From NCBI GenBank assembly GCA_013339895.1, contig JABACO010000001.1, positions 21,070,423 to 21,134,422 of the forward strand: a stretch of 64,000 nucleotides of DNA, written 5' to 3'. The stretch is from Ephydatia muelleri. Lineage: Eukaryota; Porifera; Demospongiae; Spongillida; Spongillidae. How positions within the stretch are numbered: the first letter of the stretch is position 1; every line of letters begins with the position of its first letter. The notes below the pieces were generated by a model. The model saw nothing but the letters and a program-made list of their open reading frames with translations. It was not told the origin of the DNA and did no database searches. The translations under genes and the position numbers were made by a program. Of the stretch, positions 44,798-57,851 are shown one piece after another.

Positions 44798-47700
44798 GCT
44801 AGGGTACAATTATGCAGAAGGTAACATAAGGTTCGCTGAAATATGTGTGAGGGCCTCAACTTGACATCTAATGTTGCATCAGCCATGGGATTATAAATGG
44901 GCATTGAAACCGGTTGATACGGCACTAGCTGAAACAATAATACCCTACTACTGCATGTTGTATGGTGTGGCTTATTGTGTTTGCTCTGTAGCACATTGTG
45001 ATAACTCCAACTGAGTACGTAACGCGAGGCGCTCGTAGGGACAGAGGAGATATCAAATACTAACAATCACAAAGCACACAACTATACAAAGGAGGTAGTA
45101 ACCAGTGCGCACGCTGACAAGGAACAGCTACCAGCGCCGTTGTTGCAGACCCGCCGAGAGAGAGAGAGAGAGAGAGAGATAAGAGTCTGGAGGGTTCTTA
45201 AGTAGTAGCAATCATTCCCAACTGCGCATGTCCATTACACCTTGAACTTCTTCTAGAAGCTTCCACATGTGAGACCTTACAAGTCCTATTGTACTAACAC
45301 ATTAAGTCCCATTACCACACACATCAATGCAGTTTTAGTCTCATTTACACTGTCAGTACTGCGACTTAAGTGTAGGAAAAAGCATCTTAGTGAGGGAGCT
45401 TCAGTGCTTGCCCACATACCTAATAGCATTGTCAAGCACCCCCATCATCCCCCAACTCCCCCTCCTCTCTTACTCTACACTTCCTCAACCTGGATTCAAC
45501 ACTGCAATCGGTATTGTATATCCACAGTATATGCATGATGGTTAGCTTACAAAGCCCATGGAATGCCATAGTTAGGTCGCACTTATAGCTCAAAATACTA
45601 ATCTCGTGCAAATAAAGTGCACTGATATTTAATACACACTATATCCAAAATGCTACAAATACGTAATTAGACTGTCATGCATAATTCACACTATGGTACA
45701 GTATGCTAAACATTTATAGGTAGCCATCCCTCCAGTTGAAGAGAGGAATATGGGAGTAGACGATGCATGCTCAACCTCACAGAGGCAAAGCTCAGTTTTT
45801 ATGACTTTGGTAGCAACTGGATGGCAAGAAGGTGTGGTTAGACTCTGACATCAAAAACATATGCATTCGAATCGAGCACCAAAAGCCATCAGCTGACAAA
45901 GCATCGTCTTCCATATTTGCTGAAGCACTACAAAAAAGGCTCTCTTGTGATGGGTTTGAGGTTTGAGACCTTGTGGCAAATGTCTGCCATGAGATGAATA
46001 CCAGCTGTCAAGTCATGGTCTCATTGTGGAGGAACGATGGGAAGCCACCAAATTGACAGGAGAGAGCCTGTTTGACAGTGAATGATTTTCAACATGTATA
46101 TGTAGATATGCTAGCCAGCATCACAAAATGCACCTTTATGTAGTAATGATATACATTCTCATCAAAAGGTGCAGTTGTTAACCAGTTGAATGCACCCTAA
46201 CTTTACTTGTGCCAGCTTCGTAGATTGTTGAGTTGAATTTATTAGCTGTGGACACATAGGTTGGCTGCATCGTCCTGGCTGTGTTTTCATTTTGAGCTAT
46301 GTGCTTTCTTTGGGATAGTTTAAATGCTGCATAGAGGCCTGCCCGCAGATCTTGAGCGGCATATTCCAGATCAGCAGTTTAATTCATGAAGCCATCCAAG
46401 CACCCAATCTGGGAGGTAGTGAGAGTAGTTCTGTTCAATTAATAGGTCGTTATGTGGTGCCATGCCACTTCAACATTAACCCAATCTGGGAGGTAGTGAG
46501 TAGGTCTCGTTCAATTAATAGGTCATTATGTGGTGCCATGCCACTTCAACATTGGATATAAATAGAACGAAAACTGAAAACATCTTTATGGGGTTCTAAA
46601 AGCACTGTAATTTTTCTGGACAAGTACTGCAAGATTGTTTATGTACAAAACCTTGTGTAAATTCAGAATGCACTGCAATACTTGGGGTATGAGTTATTCC
46701 TAACGTGCCAACCTTGTCCCTTACACATTGAGTAATGATGATTGTGTTCCAAGAGATGCACCATGCAAGATGTGGCCTATTTGCAGTAGTGGCTTTCAAG
46801 TTTTAGTTCCATGGAATGCTGAAAGTGCAGAGGCATAGTGGGCATCTTTGACAATGAGCAAAAAAAAATTATCATTAGTGTAGTAACGATGAGAGGGACA
46901 AGCAGAGATGGACCAAGGCTGTTGATTTATCTGCAGTGTAACTACTCTTTCATGTTGAGTACAGTACCGAGTACTATACGGATAATAAAAGGCTACTATC
47001 CATGACGTTACGAATTTAGAAAGCAGTATGATACCGCTAGGGGTACGTAAAAATGAACTTGTTATGCATATCAGCTTTGATGTAGTTACATGTACATGTA
47101 TTTACCAATAACAGAGAACCCACAAATGGCAGCTGAACAGGTGATAGCACATCTGAAGGATCTATACATCCAGTACCTCGACATGTGCTGGGTAGGCAAA
47201 TGACGTTCAGCACATTTGCTTGAGACACATCATGCCCTACATTATATGAACTATGTGAGTGATGCATGTGCTCCCTGGCGATAATTACGCCTGAAAACAC
47301 GCCTGATGTGGACGCAGCGTTGTTTTCTTCTCCGAGGACCAAGGCCTACGTTATGACGTATACACTATTTTAACAATCAACACTGATTTTAAAGTAAACA
47401 CAATAATGGACTATAATAATCTGTGAGAAGCATGCATGTATATAATACATAATTATGATCATTGAACGCTATATCTTATACCTTGAGTTGATGGTAATTT
47501 CAAAAGTACTATGTACATGTATTATTTATACTGTTTATAGGTGGTACTCTTTACGTTACTCCCTTAGATAAATGTACGCATGCCACTGCAGCATGCCCAA
47601 AGTAAAAATTGGCAAGCGTATATATAGGTTACAATCGAAAAGCACATGGCAAATATACTGTGGTGCATGCCGAGTTGCAGATTTCCAGTCACCACTTGTA

Positions 47701-48190
47701 AGCATCATATACAAGAACACAGCAGTGTATGGGACAAATTGCTTCATAGACATATAATTATGGAGCGTTCTACGAGATTTTGACCTTAAGTTTGTGGATT
47801 TATGTTTATAAAATTCTTATACCTTTCCAACGGTTAACGCTATCGACTTCCTATTTTCACCACTTCATCCTAAGCCATTTCTCTATTTTGGTGACTTGAA
47901 AATCATAGTGCCGACGTTACAATGTCCGATACCCCATCGGCTTCAAATCCTCCACATCTTTAGGTAGGAGCGTTAAATCGCTTCAAATTTGGAGTGTCGT
48001 GTCGCTATTCATTTGTTCTGTTGAATTGGACGCGGTTTGTCAAAATGATTGACGCCGATCTCTTATTTATGATATGCGTTTCGATATAATTAACAAATAG
48101 TGCAGCACTCTTACAACAGATAGCAGCTACATATCAGTATTCATATTACAGTACTATATACGCAAAACGAAACACTTAAAAATATATATT
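44798..48190. other. Spacer between hairpin and beta-helix gene
   Basis: No gene recognised. Holds a GA run (45157-45178), a 76-bp tandem duplication (46403-46553) and, at 47815-48010, a decayed copy of the GGGACAGTT foldback family (CCAACGGTTAACGCTATCGA, GATACCCCATCGGCTTCAAA). Confidence 0.4.
46403..46553. repeat. Tandem duplication, two ~76-bp units
   Basis: Units begin CCCAATCTGGGAGGTAGTGAG (46403 and 46480) and end GCCATGCCACTTCAACATT. Confidence 0.9.
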
Positions 48191-48197
48191 TCTACTC

Positions 48198-51100
48198 CTA
48201 CTCTCTTAATAGCTGATCCCGTTCAGGAGCTTGTATAATGTCATCATCATCGTCAAATCGGTCTTGCTTTCGTGGGCACTTGCAGATCACACATATTAAG
48301 TAATGAAATACATGATATGAAAGAATTAAAATAAAGCACAGTAGTGAGCTGCCAATACCAATCAAAACCACAATGTACTTGCTGAACTCATCATTTTCCC
48401 CGTAAAACAGCAGTAGCGTTGCCATTATTGTCATATTGATGTGAAAAAAGCTTTCAAGCACGCTCAACATCCAATTCTTGTAAACTGCTATTCCAGCAAT
48501 TAGGATTATGGACACGTGTAACACAATGATAACAAGTAGAATCACATCCGGATTATTACTGTAATACGTTGTTATGATGCAGAGGATGAATCTCAAAAGT
48601 AAAGTTGCTCCTGTCCAGTATCGGAATTGATCTTTGTAAGGTGCTTGATAGTTATCGAGGAATGGTTTCAATTTGTTCACCCATAATAGATATTTCATGT
48701 GAGAAAACCTCTGCAGCCATGGTGAAAACAGGAGTATTGCAGTATATGGAAAAATAATGCATAGCAACAACAAGAGTGCAAAAACTGCCAGTGCAAGGTG
48801 CTTTCCATCTAAATATTCCATATTTCCATCATACAGCCACATCCAACGTGCTCCGTGTGCTGACACTATCTTGACTGGAAATAGAGCAGCTACACTCATC
48901 CTGATTAGCTTGGAAAAGGACATGTAGATGAGTGTCGCCAAAACTGGCACTGCATTGGATCTGCAGAGCTTAGATATTGTGCGAGAGCAATGTGCACCAA
49001 TAATAGTGGTGCCAATTAGAATGAAAATGAACAAAGGATAAGCCAACTGTAGCCATGTGTAATAATAGATATCCATGCCTTCATATAAACACGATACAAT
49101 GCCAAAATCAAAATTAAGCCACGCAGCAAATGTGAAGAGAACTTGTTCATATCTGTTGAAAACGTTTGTATTGAAAAATATAAAGTAGCTCTGATTAATG
49201 ACAAAAGTGTACCAAAGAAGTCCATTCATTGTTCCTGTGAATACTGTTAAATTGAATACAACAAGCAATGCTGTGAATACTAAACCCATTGCTGCAAACG
49301 CTATTGACAATAAAAGAAAGTAATTGGAACATCTCTGACACTTAGGCAGGCCTAGGGTAACACTCAAGTCAGGCTCACACCTACTGCACATTACTCCTGT
49401 ATGGCCATTTGTACACTGCGAATTAGGATCTTCTGGAGAATAAGTGGAACTATTTTGACACGCTTCTTGTAAACAGTACTCTGAGTAGGCTACTGTTCCA
49501 TCAAATGCAGTACCAATCCATACATATTGTGTCACCTTTTGTATGGTCACATCACTGATGTTGCAATTTGTAACCTGTCCACTTAATACAGGGCTACACT
49601 GGCAGTATGATACATTATTTAGGGAACTGTTTGTCCAATTCAACGAAAATCCCAATGGGCAAGGAAGAAGGACAGTCTTGATTGTAAAGTTTGAGAACGG
49701 CAAATCATTCGAATCGAATGAGTTCTGTGTCACAACGAACATAGATGTATCATTCAAGTAATGTGGAATTGAATAATTGTGACAAATGCTTCCTGTCAGT
49801 AATGGAGGAAGAATGATTGGAATTGATTTACTATTACTGTTATAAACTACAGGAAGAACTACAGCTGGAGCAATCCCATTCCTTTGTCCAACTGCTGCAA
49901 ATTGAATAACAATTTGCTGTCCAGGATACAAAGGAGTATCAAACATATCAACAACATCGCATACACTTGAATTAAGCATTGGACATTTACATATGATAAA
50001 TGGAGGTGAGGAAATGGCATTCGTAGAGTTTCCAGTTTGAAAAACAGTATCAAATATTTCATTTGAATTAGCATTGTATGTAGATGTGCGAGGAGTACAG
50101 GTATCAATATTTCCTCCATACAACACACTTCCTGCTGCCTGAGCACTGTTATTGTAAAAGGAAAATGCAATATTTGGACTTTTTAATGTACCATTCGGAT
50201 CCGATAAATTATAGAAGCATAAAGGCTGTGGAAGATGGCTGTCAATCACATAAGATTGAACGTAGATTGCTCCTCCAGAAAGGGAAGCTGAGTTGCTGCT
50301 AAACACAACCTCTGATGGTGCTGTTACATCAAGAATGGAATCGCCGCTGAAGAACAAAGCACCACCAAAACTGTAGGCTTGGTTCTGTGTGAATATTGTA
50401 TTAGATGTGTTGTCCAATGACAAGCTGGATGACAGCAGATACATGCAACCTCCAAGAAATTTAGCTGTATTGTTGCTGCATTGCAATTTGCTGGATACAA
50501 AATTTGAACGTGACTGAACATGGTACGCTGCTCCACCAACATCAGCATTATTTCCAAGGAATTGTACACTTGAATTAATAAAGCTAACCACTGATTGGTT
50601 CAAGTATAATGCACCACCATATTGTTCCGAACTGACACAAGCATTATTGAACAAAAAATGGATCTCACTATTTTGCACTATTAATGTACTTAAGACCAGC
50701 TGAATTGCACCACACGAATTGTTGTTAAATAGGAGCGTGCCAGATGTTACATTGAATAGGGTCTGACTTGCAGTGATGGCAGCACCATTACCCGTAAAAA
50801 TGCAATCATTGAACTGAATACTAGAATTTACTGTGATGGCACCTTGTAAATTATCACACAATATACTTCGATAAATGACTGCTGTACTGAAGAATAATTG
50901 AATTCCAATTGCTGCATCACTGAATTTAGAGCCATTTGAATGAAATGTGCTGTTTGTAACATCAACCAAATAGCCTGAACTCTGTAAGTTACACTGATTC
51001 ATTACAAAGACAGATGAAAGACTATTATTTCCTGAAAACATGGCAATATTTGATATTGTGTTATTGTGCCAATCCATGTAACTTGCATTAAACATAACAG

Positions 51101-51368
51101 AAGAATTGGATGCTTGGACATCCAGAGATGAATATCCAACCTCACAAGTTAATAGACTTTCGTACATTGATACAATTAAATTATTATTATTTTGCACTTG
51201 ACTACCCACGTACATGGATGAACCTTTAATTCCTGCATAATTATTAGTAAATATTGAATTTGAAATTGAAATAGGACCGAAAGTGGAGTTTTGTGTAGTG
51301 CCATCGGTAAGATAGGATATGCCACCTCCGTAGAATGCAACTCCACTGATAACATGTATGTTTTCCAT
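48198..51368 (-). CDS. Beta-helix ectodomain protein with ~9-10 membrane spans
   Basis: An uninterrupted 1056-codon frame from ATG 51368 to TAG 48198. Residues 1-410 or so are short repeats of the form N-N-S-A/GG-A/YL-x-S-S (for example GGAIYVQSYV, GGCMYLLSSSLSLDNTSNTI), typical of a right-handed beta-helix (pectin-lyase/Pmp-like), with many N-glycosylation sites. A cysteine-rich segment follows (CQNSSTYSPEDPNSQCTNGH, then MCSRCEPD, LPKCQRC, about residues 640-690). Then about nine to ten hydrophobic helices, starting LLLSIAFAAMGLVFTALLVV. The tail has DDDDD and ERDQLL, an acidic dileucine (ExxxLL) sorting motif. Predicted surface receptor or adhesion-type protein; ligand unknown. No signal peptide follows the ATG, and the frame stays open upstream to about 51440, so a 5' exon with the signal sequence is probably missing from this reading. 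Confidence 0.85.
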   Translation of the reverse strand: MENIHVISGVAFYGGGISYLTDGTTQNSTFGPISISNSIFTNNYAGIKGSSMYVGSQVQNNNNLIVSMYESLLTCEVGYSSLDVQASNSSVMFNASYMDWHNNTISNIAMFSGNNSLSSVFVMNQCNLQSSGYLVDVTNSTFHSNGSKFSDAAIGIQLFFSTAVIYRSILCDNLQGAITVNSSIQFNDCIFTGNGAAITASQTLFNVTSGTLLFNNNSCGAIQLVLSTLIVQNSEIHFLFNNACVSSEQYGGALYLNQSVVSFINSSVQFLGNNADVGGAAYHVQSRSNFVSSKLQCSNNTAKFLGGCMYLLSSSLSLDNTSNTIFTQNQAYSFGGALFFSGDSILDVTAPSEVVFSSNSASLSGGAIYVQSYVIDSHLPQPLCFYNLSDPNGTLKSPNIAFSFYNNSAQAAGSVLYGGNIDTCTPRTSTYNANSNEIFDTVFQTGNSTNAISSPPFIICKCPMLNSSVCDVVDMFDTPLYPGQQIVIQFAAVGQRNGIAPAVVLPVVYNSNSKSIPIILPPLLTGSICHNYSIPHYLNDTSMFVVTQNSFDSNDLPFSNFTIKTVLLPCPLGFSLNWTNSSLNNVSYCQCSPVLSGQVTNCNISDVTIQKVTQYVWIGTAFDGTVAYSEYCLQEACQNSSTYSPEDPNSQCTNGHTGVMCSRCEPDLSVTLGLPKCQRCSNYFLLLSIAFAAMGLVFTALLVVFNLTVFTGTMNGLLWYTFVINQSYFIFFNTNVFNRYEQVLFTFAAWLNFDFGIVSCLYEGMDIYYYTWLQLAYPLFIFILIGTTIIGAHCSRTISKLCRSNAVPVLATLIYMSFSKLIRMSVAALFPVKIVSAHGARWMWLYDGNMEYLDGKHLALAVFALLLLLCIIFPYTAILLFSPWLQRFSHMKYLLWVNKLKPFLDNYQAPYKDQFRYWTGATLLLRFILCIITTYYSNNPDVILLVIIVLHVSIILIAGIAVYKNWMLSVLESFFHINMTIMATLLLFYGENDEFSKYIVVLIGIGSSLLCFILILSYHVFHYLICVICKCPRKQDRFDDDDDIIQAPERDQLLRE

Positions 51369-51379
51369 AGGCAAAACGG

Positions 51380-53100
51380 CACGCCACCCGCCCCCAGCCT
51401 CTTTGTTATGTGTTCTTATCCAACCAATCCCTTGTAAAGATTAAAGATATAAGCAGGAAGGGAGCTTTGTGTTTTGACAGTAATTTTTTTTTTTAACCAA
51501 TGCAAGTTAGTGTAATTTGAGTCGTTTATGTATACGTCTTCCGTGACCAACAATATACTGTAACTCTAAATACGTATGAGATATGTGCACGTCTTATTAT
51601 CATGCCTATACGCATCCTGCAGTGCCTGAGATACTGCCAGTCAAGCATAATTGATGCATTATCTCCTTCGTCTGGCAATCGAAACAATTTGTAACTACTT
51701 TAAAGTATAACAAGTTCAATGCCTCTACTCTTCCACGATGAGAATTGAATTGGATGCGAAATTCAAGTGGCATATATTTGCACATTTAATGAGATAGAGT
51801 CTGTAGTGTTAGTTGTTAATTTCACTTACGATCGCGGAGATGCACATACATGTACATGTACCTACTTGGAGTGGTTACTGTCGCGCGATTATAAACATAT
51901 TCATTGACGTATACCGACACCGTTCTTAACGCACACGTACGTACATGTAGCCTCAATTATTTATCTCATATGCATACTGAGTATGCTTTTGTACCTGCAT
52001 GCTGTTGAATTGGCACTGCAGCAATAATTAAATGCGTATCCTACCACGCCATTTACTGTAGGCATTTACGTGTATGTTCACCTCGCCCACGGCATTCGAC
52101 TGCATTATGGTATTACCGACGTACTCTCCATGTCATGCGCAAAACAAGTACATAGAGTACCTCCATGCAACATGGCACAATGTTTGATTAATTGTAATTG
52201 ATTCATATATTTTTGATAACAAATGAATGCATTTGTCATAACATGTACGGAACACAAGTTTAAATACTCCTTCAACCCATGTAATCCTACTTTAAAGTGC
52301 CTTGCACTGAGATGCCATTTCCTCTCTGGACAGCATCAGGCAGTCACTACTACACAGACAGTTTGGGAATAAGGGCACTGTGTGCTGTCATTACCAATAT
52401 AACAGTTAATATGTCACAAATACACAACTTGGATTTTGATACATATATGTTGCTTGACATTGCAAAGACACTGATTTTATATGAAAGCCAGAAACATATC
52501 TTTATTTATCATGAAGTTGCTAGGGTTCGATGGAGAGCTAGGCAACTACAGAAAATTCCTAAATTAACAATTAATAGACTAACTAATGAGACTATATAGA
52601 TCAGGCATCCTTCCCGCAATACTTGACATTGACATATCTAGGTACGAGTATGTATATCGGTCCGCACACGTGCATGTCTGGATATGTATCTGCATACCAT
52701 GGCGTGGGCAAACTCTGCATATTACTGCATACGATACTATGTCACGAAGTGATCTTTATTTATCATGAAGTTGCTAGGGTTCGATGGAGAGCTAGGCAAC
52801 TACAGAAAATTCCTAAATTAACAATTAATAGACTAACTAATGAGACTATATAGATCAGGCATCCTTCCCGCAATACTTCAATGTCATGTAATAAAAGGGG
52901 GATCAAAGCTATAAAATCCAGTGAAAGTATTCCTGAGTCACTTGCTGTTGTACTTTAGCACTGCTACATACATGTACATCAATCCAGTTGGGAAATACAT
53001 GTAAGGGGAACGCTAGTTTGTAATGCACAACTTAACATTACGAGCATGGCATAATAAAAAGAGCACAAACATATTACGTATATTATCATTGTCAATATTT
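51380..53100. other. Upstream region of the beta-helix gene
   Basis: No recognised exon, although a first exon of the minus-strand gene could lie here. Contains a 127-bp repeat present twice (52498-52624 and 52752-52878). Confidence 0.4.
52498..52878. repeat. Two copies of a 127-bp unit, 254 bp apart
   Basis: Both read ATCTTTATTTATCATGAAGT ... CATCCTTCCCGCAATACTT with no difference that I see, so the duplication is recent. Each contains the same frame ending RQLQKIPKLTINRLTNETI. Confidence 0.93.
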
Positions 53101-53920
53101 GGGACAGTTCACGCGAAAATGATAACTCGCATTTATATATAAAATGTTATATAAATGCTTCTCGTTTGAATCGCTATATCTTCCGAACGGTTAACGCTAT
53201 CAACATCCTATTTTCAACACTTCATACCACACCATTTCTCTATGGCAAAATATGTTTTGGGGTCTTGCACTTGCTCCTTGCCAGTATTGCAACGTTCGAT
53301 ACCCCACCGACTTCAAACCCGCCATAACTTTCTGTAGGAGTAATCAAATCGCTTCAAATTCGGTTTGTAGGTGGAGAGGTCCTATATCTATCTATTTGTT
53401 CTGTTCATTAATTTTTATGCAATCCGTTACGGAGATACAGTTGAACAAACTACGTGCACATTTTCGCGCTCGTTTTGCGCCAATGATTTGGGCAAATTGC
53501 GCTCCGCTCAATGTATGGGGAGGCGGGGATTATTACATTGGCGCGAATCAAGCGGGAAAACGTGCACGTAGTTTATTCAACTGTATCTCCGTAACAGATG
53601 GCATACAAATTAACGAACAGAACAAATCGATAGGTATAAGACCTCTCTACCTACATACCGAATTTGAAGCGATTTCATTACTCCTACAGAAAGTTATGGC
53701 GGGTTTGAACCCGGTGGGGTATCGAACGTTGTAATACTGGCAAGGAGCAAGTGCAAGATCCCAAAACGTATTTTACCATAGAGAAATGGTGTGGTATGAC
53801 GTGTTGAAAATAGGATGTTGATAGCGTTTACCGTTCGGAAGATATAACGATTCAAACGAGAAGCATTTATATAACATTTTATATATAAATGCGAGTTATC
53901 ATTTTCGCGTGAACTGTCCC
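53101..53920. mobile_element. Complete foldback element (GGGACAGTT family)
   Basis: 820 bp; GGGACAGTTCACGCGAAAATG at the left is exactly inverted at the right. Arms of about 380 bp pair almost fully (…GTTTGAATCGCTATATCTTCC, GATACCCCACCGACTTCAAA), leaving a small centre near 53510. ATTT flanks both ends (53097-53100, 53921-53924), a possible 4-bp duplication. Related fragments lie at 25863, 32440 and 47815. Confidence 0.9.
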
Positions 53921-54421
53921 ATTTAATTGTAACTTTAATGATTTTTCCATGTTAATATGCATACGCATACAACAGTATTGTAGTAACATTTGTCCATAAA
54001 AATTATTGGTTCAATATCATGTTGCTTTGTTACATATCACGGTAGCATACCATTAATGATTTCAGCAACCTAATTAAGTGGTGGCTAGGGTTCCTGCTCT
54101 TTGAGGATGGAGAGGCTTGTCCTTTGTGTGGCCCCCAAGAACCCATGGACAAGTTGGGTCATCGGGCCACAACATGCAAGTATGGACCGCATGTTATTCG
54201 CAGCCACAACATTCTTTGAGGCACCATTTTTGAATTCTTTCACCATGCCCTGCTATCTCCAGAGCTTGGGAACGGAAGTGGTACGGACCACTCACATTGC
54301 CAAACATGCCCGGTTGACAACATAGCTGGTCCCATCGTGGTCCATGGGCACATGAGATGTTACTGTTGTGCATCCACTCAACCTAAGTATGATATCAGGA
54401 TCATTTTATGTACATGTGCAT

Positions 54422-56720
54422 GGAGGAGTTGCGGTGAGAAAGTAGCAGTGTGTTGATTGTGCTTATAAATAGTATGTTTAGGCATAACAATCCATGTACA
54501 ACATATAAACTGTTAATGCTACACCCCCAGATCCACTATTAAAAGGTCTGCACATTTTAGTGGTGGAGAGGTGACATGTTGGCTTACTCGATGGATATGT
54601 CAACAATCAGCCTTTTGGGGATTAGTACTCAATTGTGCAGTACTGACTATTGGAGTCCAAGTATACTGCATGATGCAATGTAACTATTTAGAGTTTGAGT
54701 GGCACTTTATTCGATATGGCACATGCATGCACAGAGCACTAGGGACACAAATCTGGCATTGCTTGAACATTAAGTTGCTAGCAGTACTCTTGAAGCTAAA
54801 TCTAGGTAACTATAATTGTAATGGAACAACGCACAAATTTAGAACTCATGTCAATGAAGCTGTACTATGGCCAATTACTATTTAGAATACATTGCAGAGC
54901 ATGCCTGAGTCAGTTGCATGTCATACTTATCGTGACTCAGGGAGGGGGGGGGGGGGGGCATCATAAAAAATAGCAAATGAACAGTTATGATCAACATATC
55001 AACATGACAGATGGGTACAACTTAGTTAATAACCATATCATCAAGCATTGACATATAAGGTTTTCAGTCTACCTACATGTACATGTAGCTAGCTAGGAGG
55101 CACTCGGCCGACTAATTTTCCAAAATGTAAGTTCGACAAAAAGGCCAAAAAAACATTTGATTTACGTGGAACTGGTGTTAAATACACTGATTCAATTCAA
55201 TGTACTCACTATCTCACTACCATGATACAGTTCACCAAAAAGAGTACCCATTTTGTCTAATTGTACATGCTATTCAAAGAGCGTTGATGAGACTTGGTTA
55301 TGTAATGTTAATGTGTGCAACCACAACTCCTTTTTTGTGGAGGAGTTGAGGAGTTGGGGGTGAGAAAGTCACAGTGTGGGAACTGTGCTTACAAATAGCA
55401 ATTTTAGTCATAAGAACTCACATAAGTACACAAAATCTTATTGTGTACTATAAACTGTTAATGCTGCAGCATTAACAGTTTATTTTGTATAGTGGCGTTA
55501 ATAGTTATGCCTAAACATAACAGTTGTAAGCACAGTCCCCACATGGTTACTTTCTCACCTCAACTTCTTCAAGACCTCCTCCACAAAGATGGAGTCCTGG
55601 TTGCACACATGAACGTGGAACAACCAAGTTTAATCAAAGCACTTTTAGTAGCATGTAGACTATTAATAACCTTGCTACATTGATCATTGCTGAAGAGTTG
55701 GAAGAGTACAACACTCTACCCAAGCACAGAATATCATGTACGTGCACATAATTCGAACCTTGAAGTTTAAAGAGTCCATACTGTATTCTAAATATTAGTT
55801 GGCTGTACAGTGCAGCTTAGTTTGAACATACTGGGAACATAGTTGTGTAATGTGTGCATGAGTTCAGAATTTGTGTATTGTTCTATCACAATTCTTAGTT
55901 CACAAGATTTAGCTTCGCGTACTGCTAGCAGCTTAATGTTCAACCAGTGCCAGATGTGCATCCCATCCCTAGTGCTCTGTACGTGTGCATTGTAAGTCAA
56001 GTGCCAATCAAACTGTAAATAAGCAGTAGTATCCTTGCTGAGTTGGACTCCAAAAATCCCAGTGTTGTCCAATTTTAGTCAGAAAAAAGAATACTATTAA
56101 TAGATTTGCAGATTTATTAAGTGGAGATGTGACATGTTGGCTTCCTGCATCGATATGTCAGCAATCAGCTTTTTCTTTTTTTCTGACTAAAATTGGAGAA
56201 GTTGAGGTGAGAAAGTAAACATGTGGGGACTGTGCTTACAACTGTTATGTTTAGGCATAACTATTAACGCCACTATGCAATATAAACTGTTAATGCTGCA
56301 CCCCCAGGTTCACTATTGCACATTTTGTTAGTGGAGAGGTGACATGTTGGCTTACTGCATGGATATGTCAGCAATCTTTTTGTTTTGTTTTTTGGTTATG
56401 CAGTACTGAGTCCTTTACAGCAGGTACAGCTGCTTGATGTAACTATTTACCATTTGATTGGCATTTGATTTGATATGGCACATATAGAGAGCACTAGGGA
56501 TGCTAATGGATATTATTGTGTAAACATGAAGTTTCTAACAGTGCTATAAAGGCTTTATCTTGGCAATTAAGATTTGTAATGGAATAATGCACAGATTCTG
56601 TATCCATGTATGCATGCTCCCACAAACTGTGTTCCCAGCATGTTCAAAATAAGCTGTACTGTAGCCAAATATCCATTCAGAATACAGTGCAGAGCATCTC
56701 TAAGTTATTTGCATTTCATA
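54422..56720. repeat. Cluster of direct and inverted copies of one ~500-bp repeat
   Basis: Signature words: GTGAGAAAGTA(G/A)CA...GTGTGCTTA-type lead, TATAAACTGTTAATGCTGCA, GTGACATGTTGGCTTACT, GGATATGTCA(A/G)CAATCAG, AGAGCACTAGGGA, GAATACA(T/G)TGCAGAGCATG. Plus copies at 54422-54920, 55330-55480 (part) and 56196-56720. A minus copy at 55482-56062. 55482-55577 is an inverted match of 56199-56312. A perfect palindrome, AACTGTTAATGCTGCAGCATTAACAGTT, sits near 55450-55478 at a junction. No coding capacity. Confidence 0.85.
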
Positions 56721-57851
56721 CTTACCACAGCTCAGTAAAAGGCAATGGACAGGGTACAAATGAATAGTTATGATCAATATATCTACATGAGAGACTTAAT
56801 TATACAACCATATCATCTAGCATTCATGTTAAAACTTGAGTCAGTAACCTATTAGCTGTGATACACATCAACCTGTCCAAGTTATGAACTCTACAGCAGA
56901 AAAGATATGCCTAATTCACACATACAACTCACATGACGTGAATCACCCTTGAACACGCCCTCCAGTGTTAAGGAGTGCCCTTTTTTGGACTTTAGTTTCG
57001 GAATCAACAGACCATGCATCCCATCCAAAGTTGTGACAGGTGGCTGAAGCATTGGTAGTGCAGGAAACAATGTATCATACTGCTAAGTTTCTGTTTTCAG
57101 TTCAGTCCACCTGGTCACGATAGCGCACACACTTGTACACGTACAGGTCCGCGTATCCAAGCCTATGAGCAACGTAAATAACTCTCTTCCTTTCAATTGA
57201 TGACATCCACGCCACGTTAATTTGAAGACTTAAACGAAATTTTTTTACAAGTTAGTACCAAGGTAGGACTGAATGTAAAAATTTAAGGAGTGCTAGATTT
57301 TAAGGTAGACGATAGATACTGACTGCTGTATGAACTACTCAAACATTTCACCTCTCCAACAAAAATGTTACAACGGTCTAAACGTTTGACTGAGTCATCA
57401 AGATTATAATCTTTTCTTCATTCATCACACAAGTCTGCTCATTGGCACTTTACCACGTTACGTAATTTAGTATACCGCTATAGCAATGTTACATGTAGCT
57501 ATACTACATGTACAGACTTTTAAAAGAGCATACCATTTGGCCAGCCTATCTTGTGTGGGCAATATTTACTCCGATAGTGTATATAGACGGTTAACGAGAG
57601 CATCAATTATGTAGCTATTACATCTTCATGGATATAGTATCACTTTAATGGTATACGTTGCATGATTCGTGTATTCTTTATTGTAACATTTACTATTAGG
57701 CCCAAGAGTGTATTCTATTTTCAGATCAGTATAGTGGCCAAACAGCAATAAACACTAAATCGTGCATGTAAACATGTACAAATCGTAGTACTACGCTCGA
57801 TGTCATGCATGCATAACAATATCATACATGTACTTGTACACGGATACACGA
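56721..57851. other. Spacer
   Basis: Only a short minus-strand frame near 57210-57110 (MSSIERKRVIYVAHRLGYAD) looks protein-like; no family recognised. Nothing else. Confidence 0.35.
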
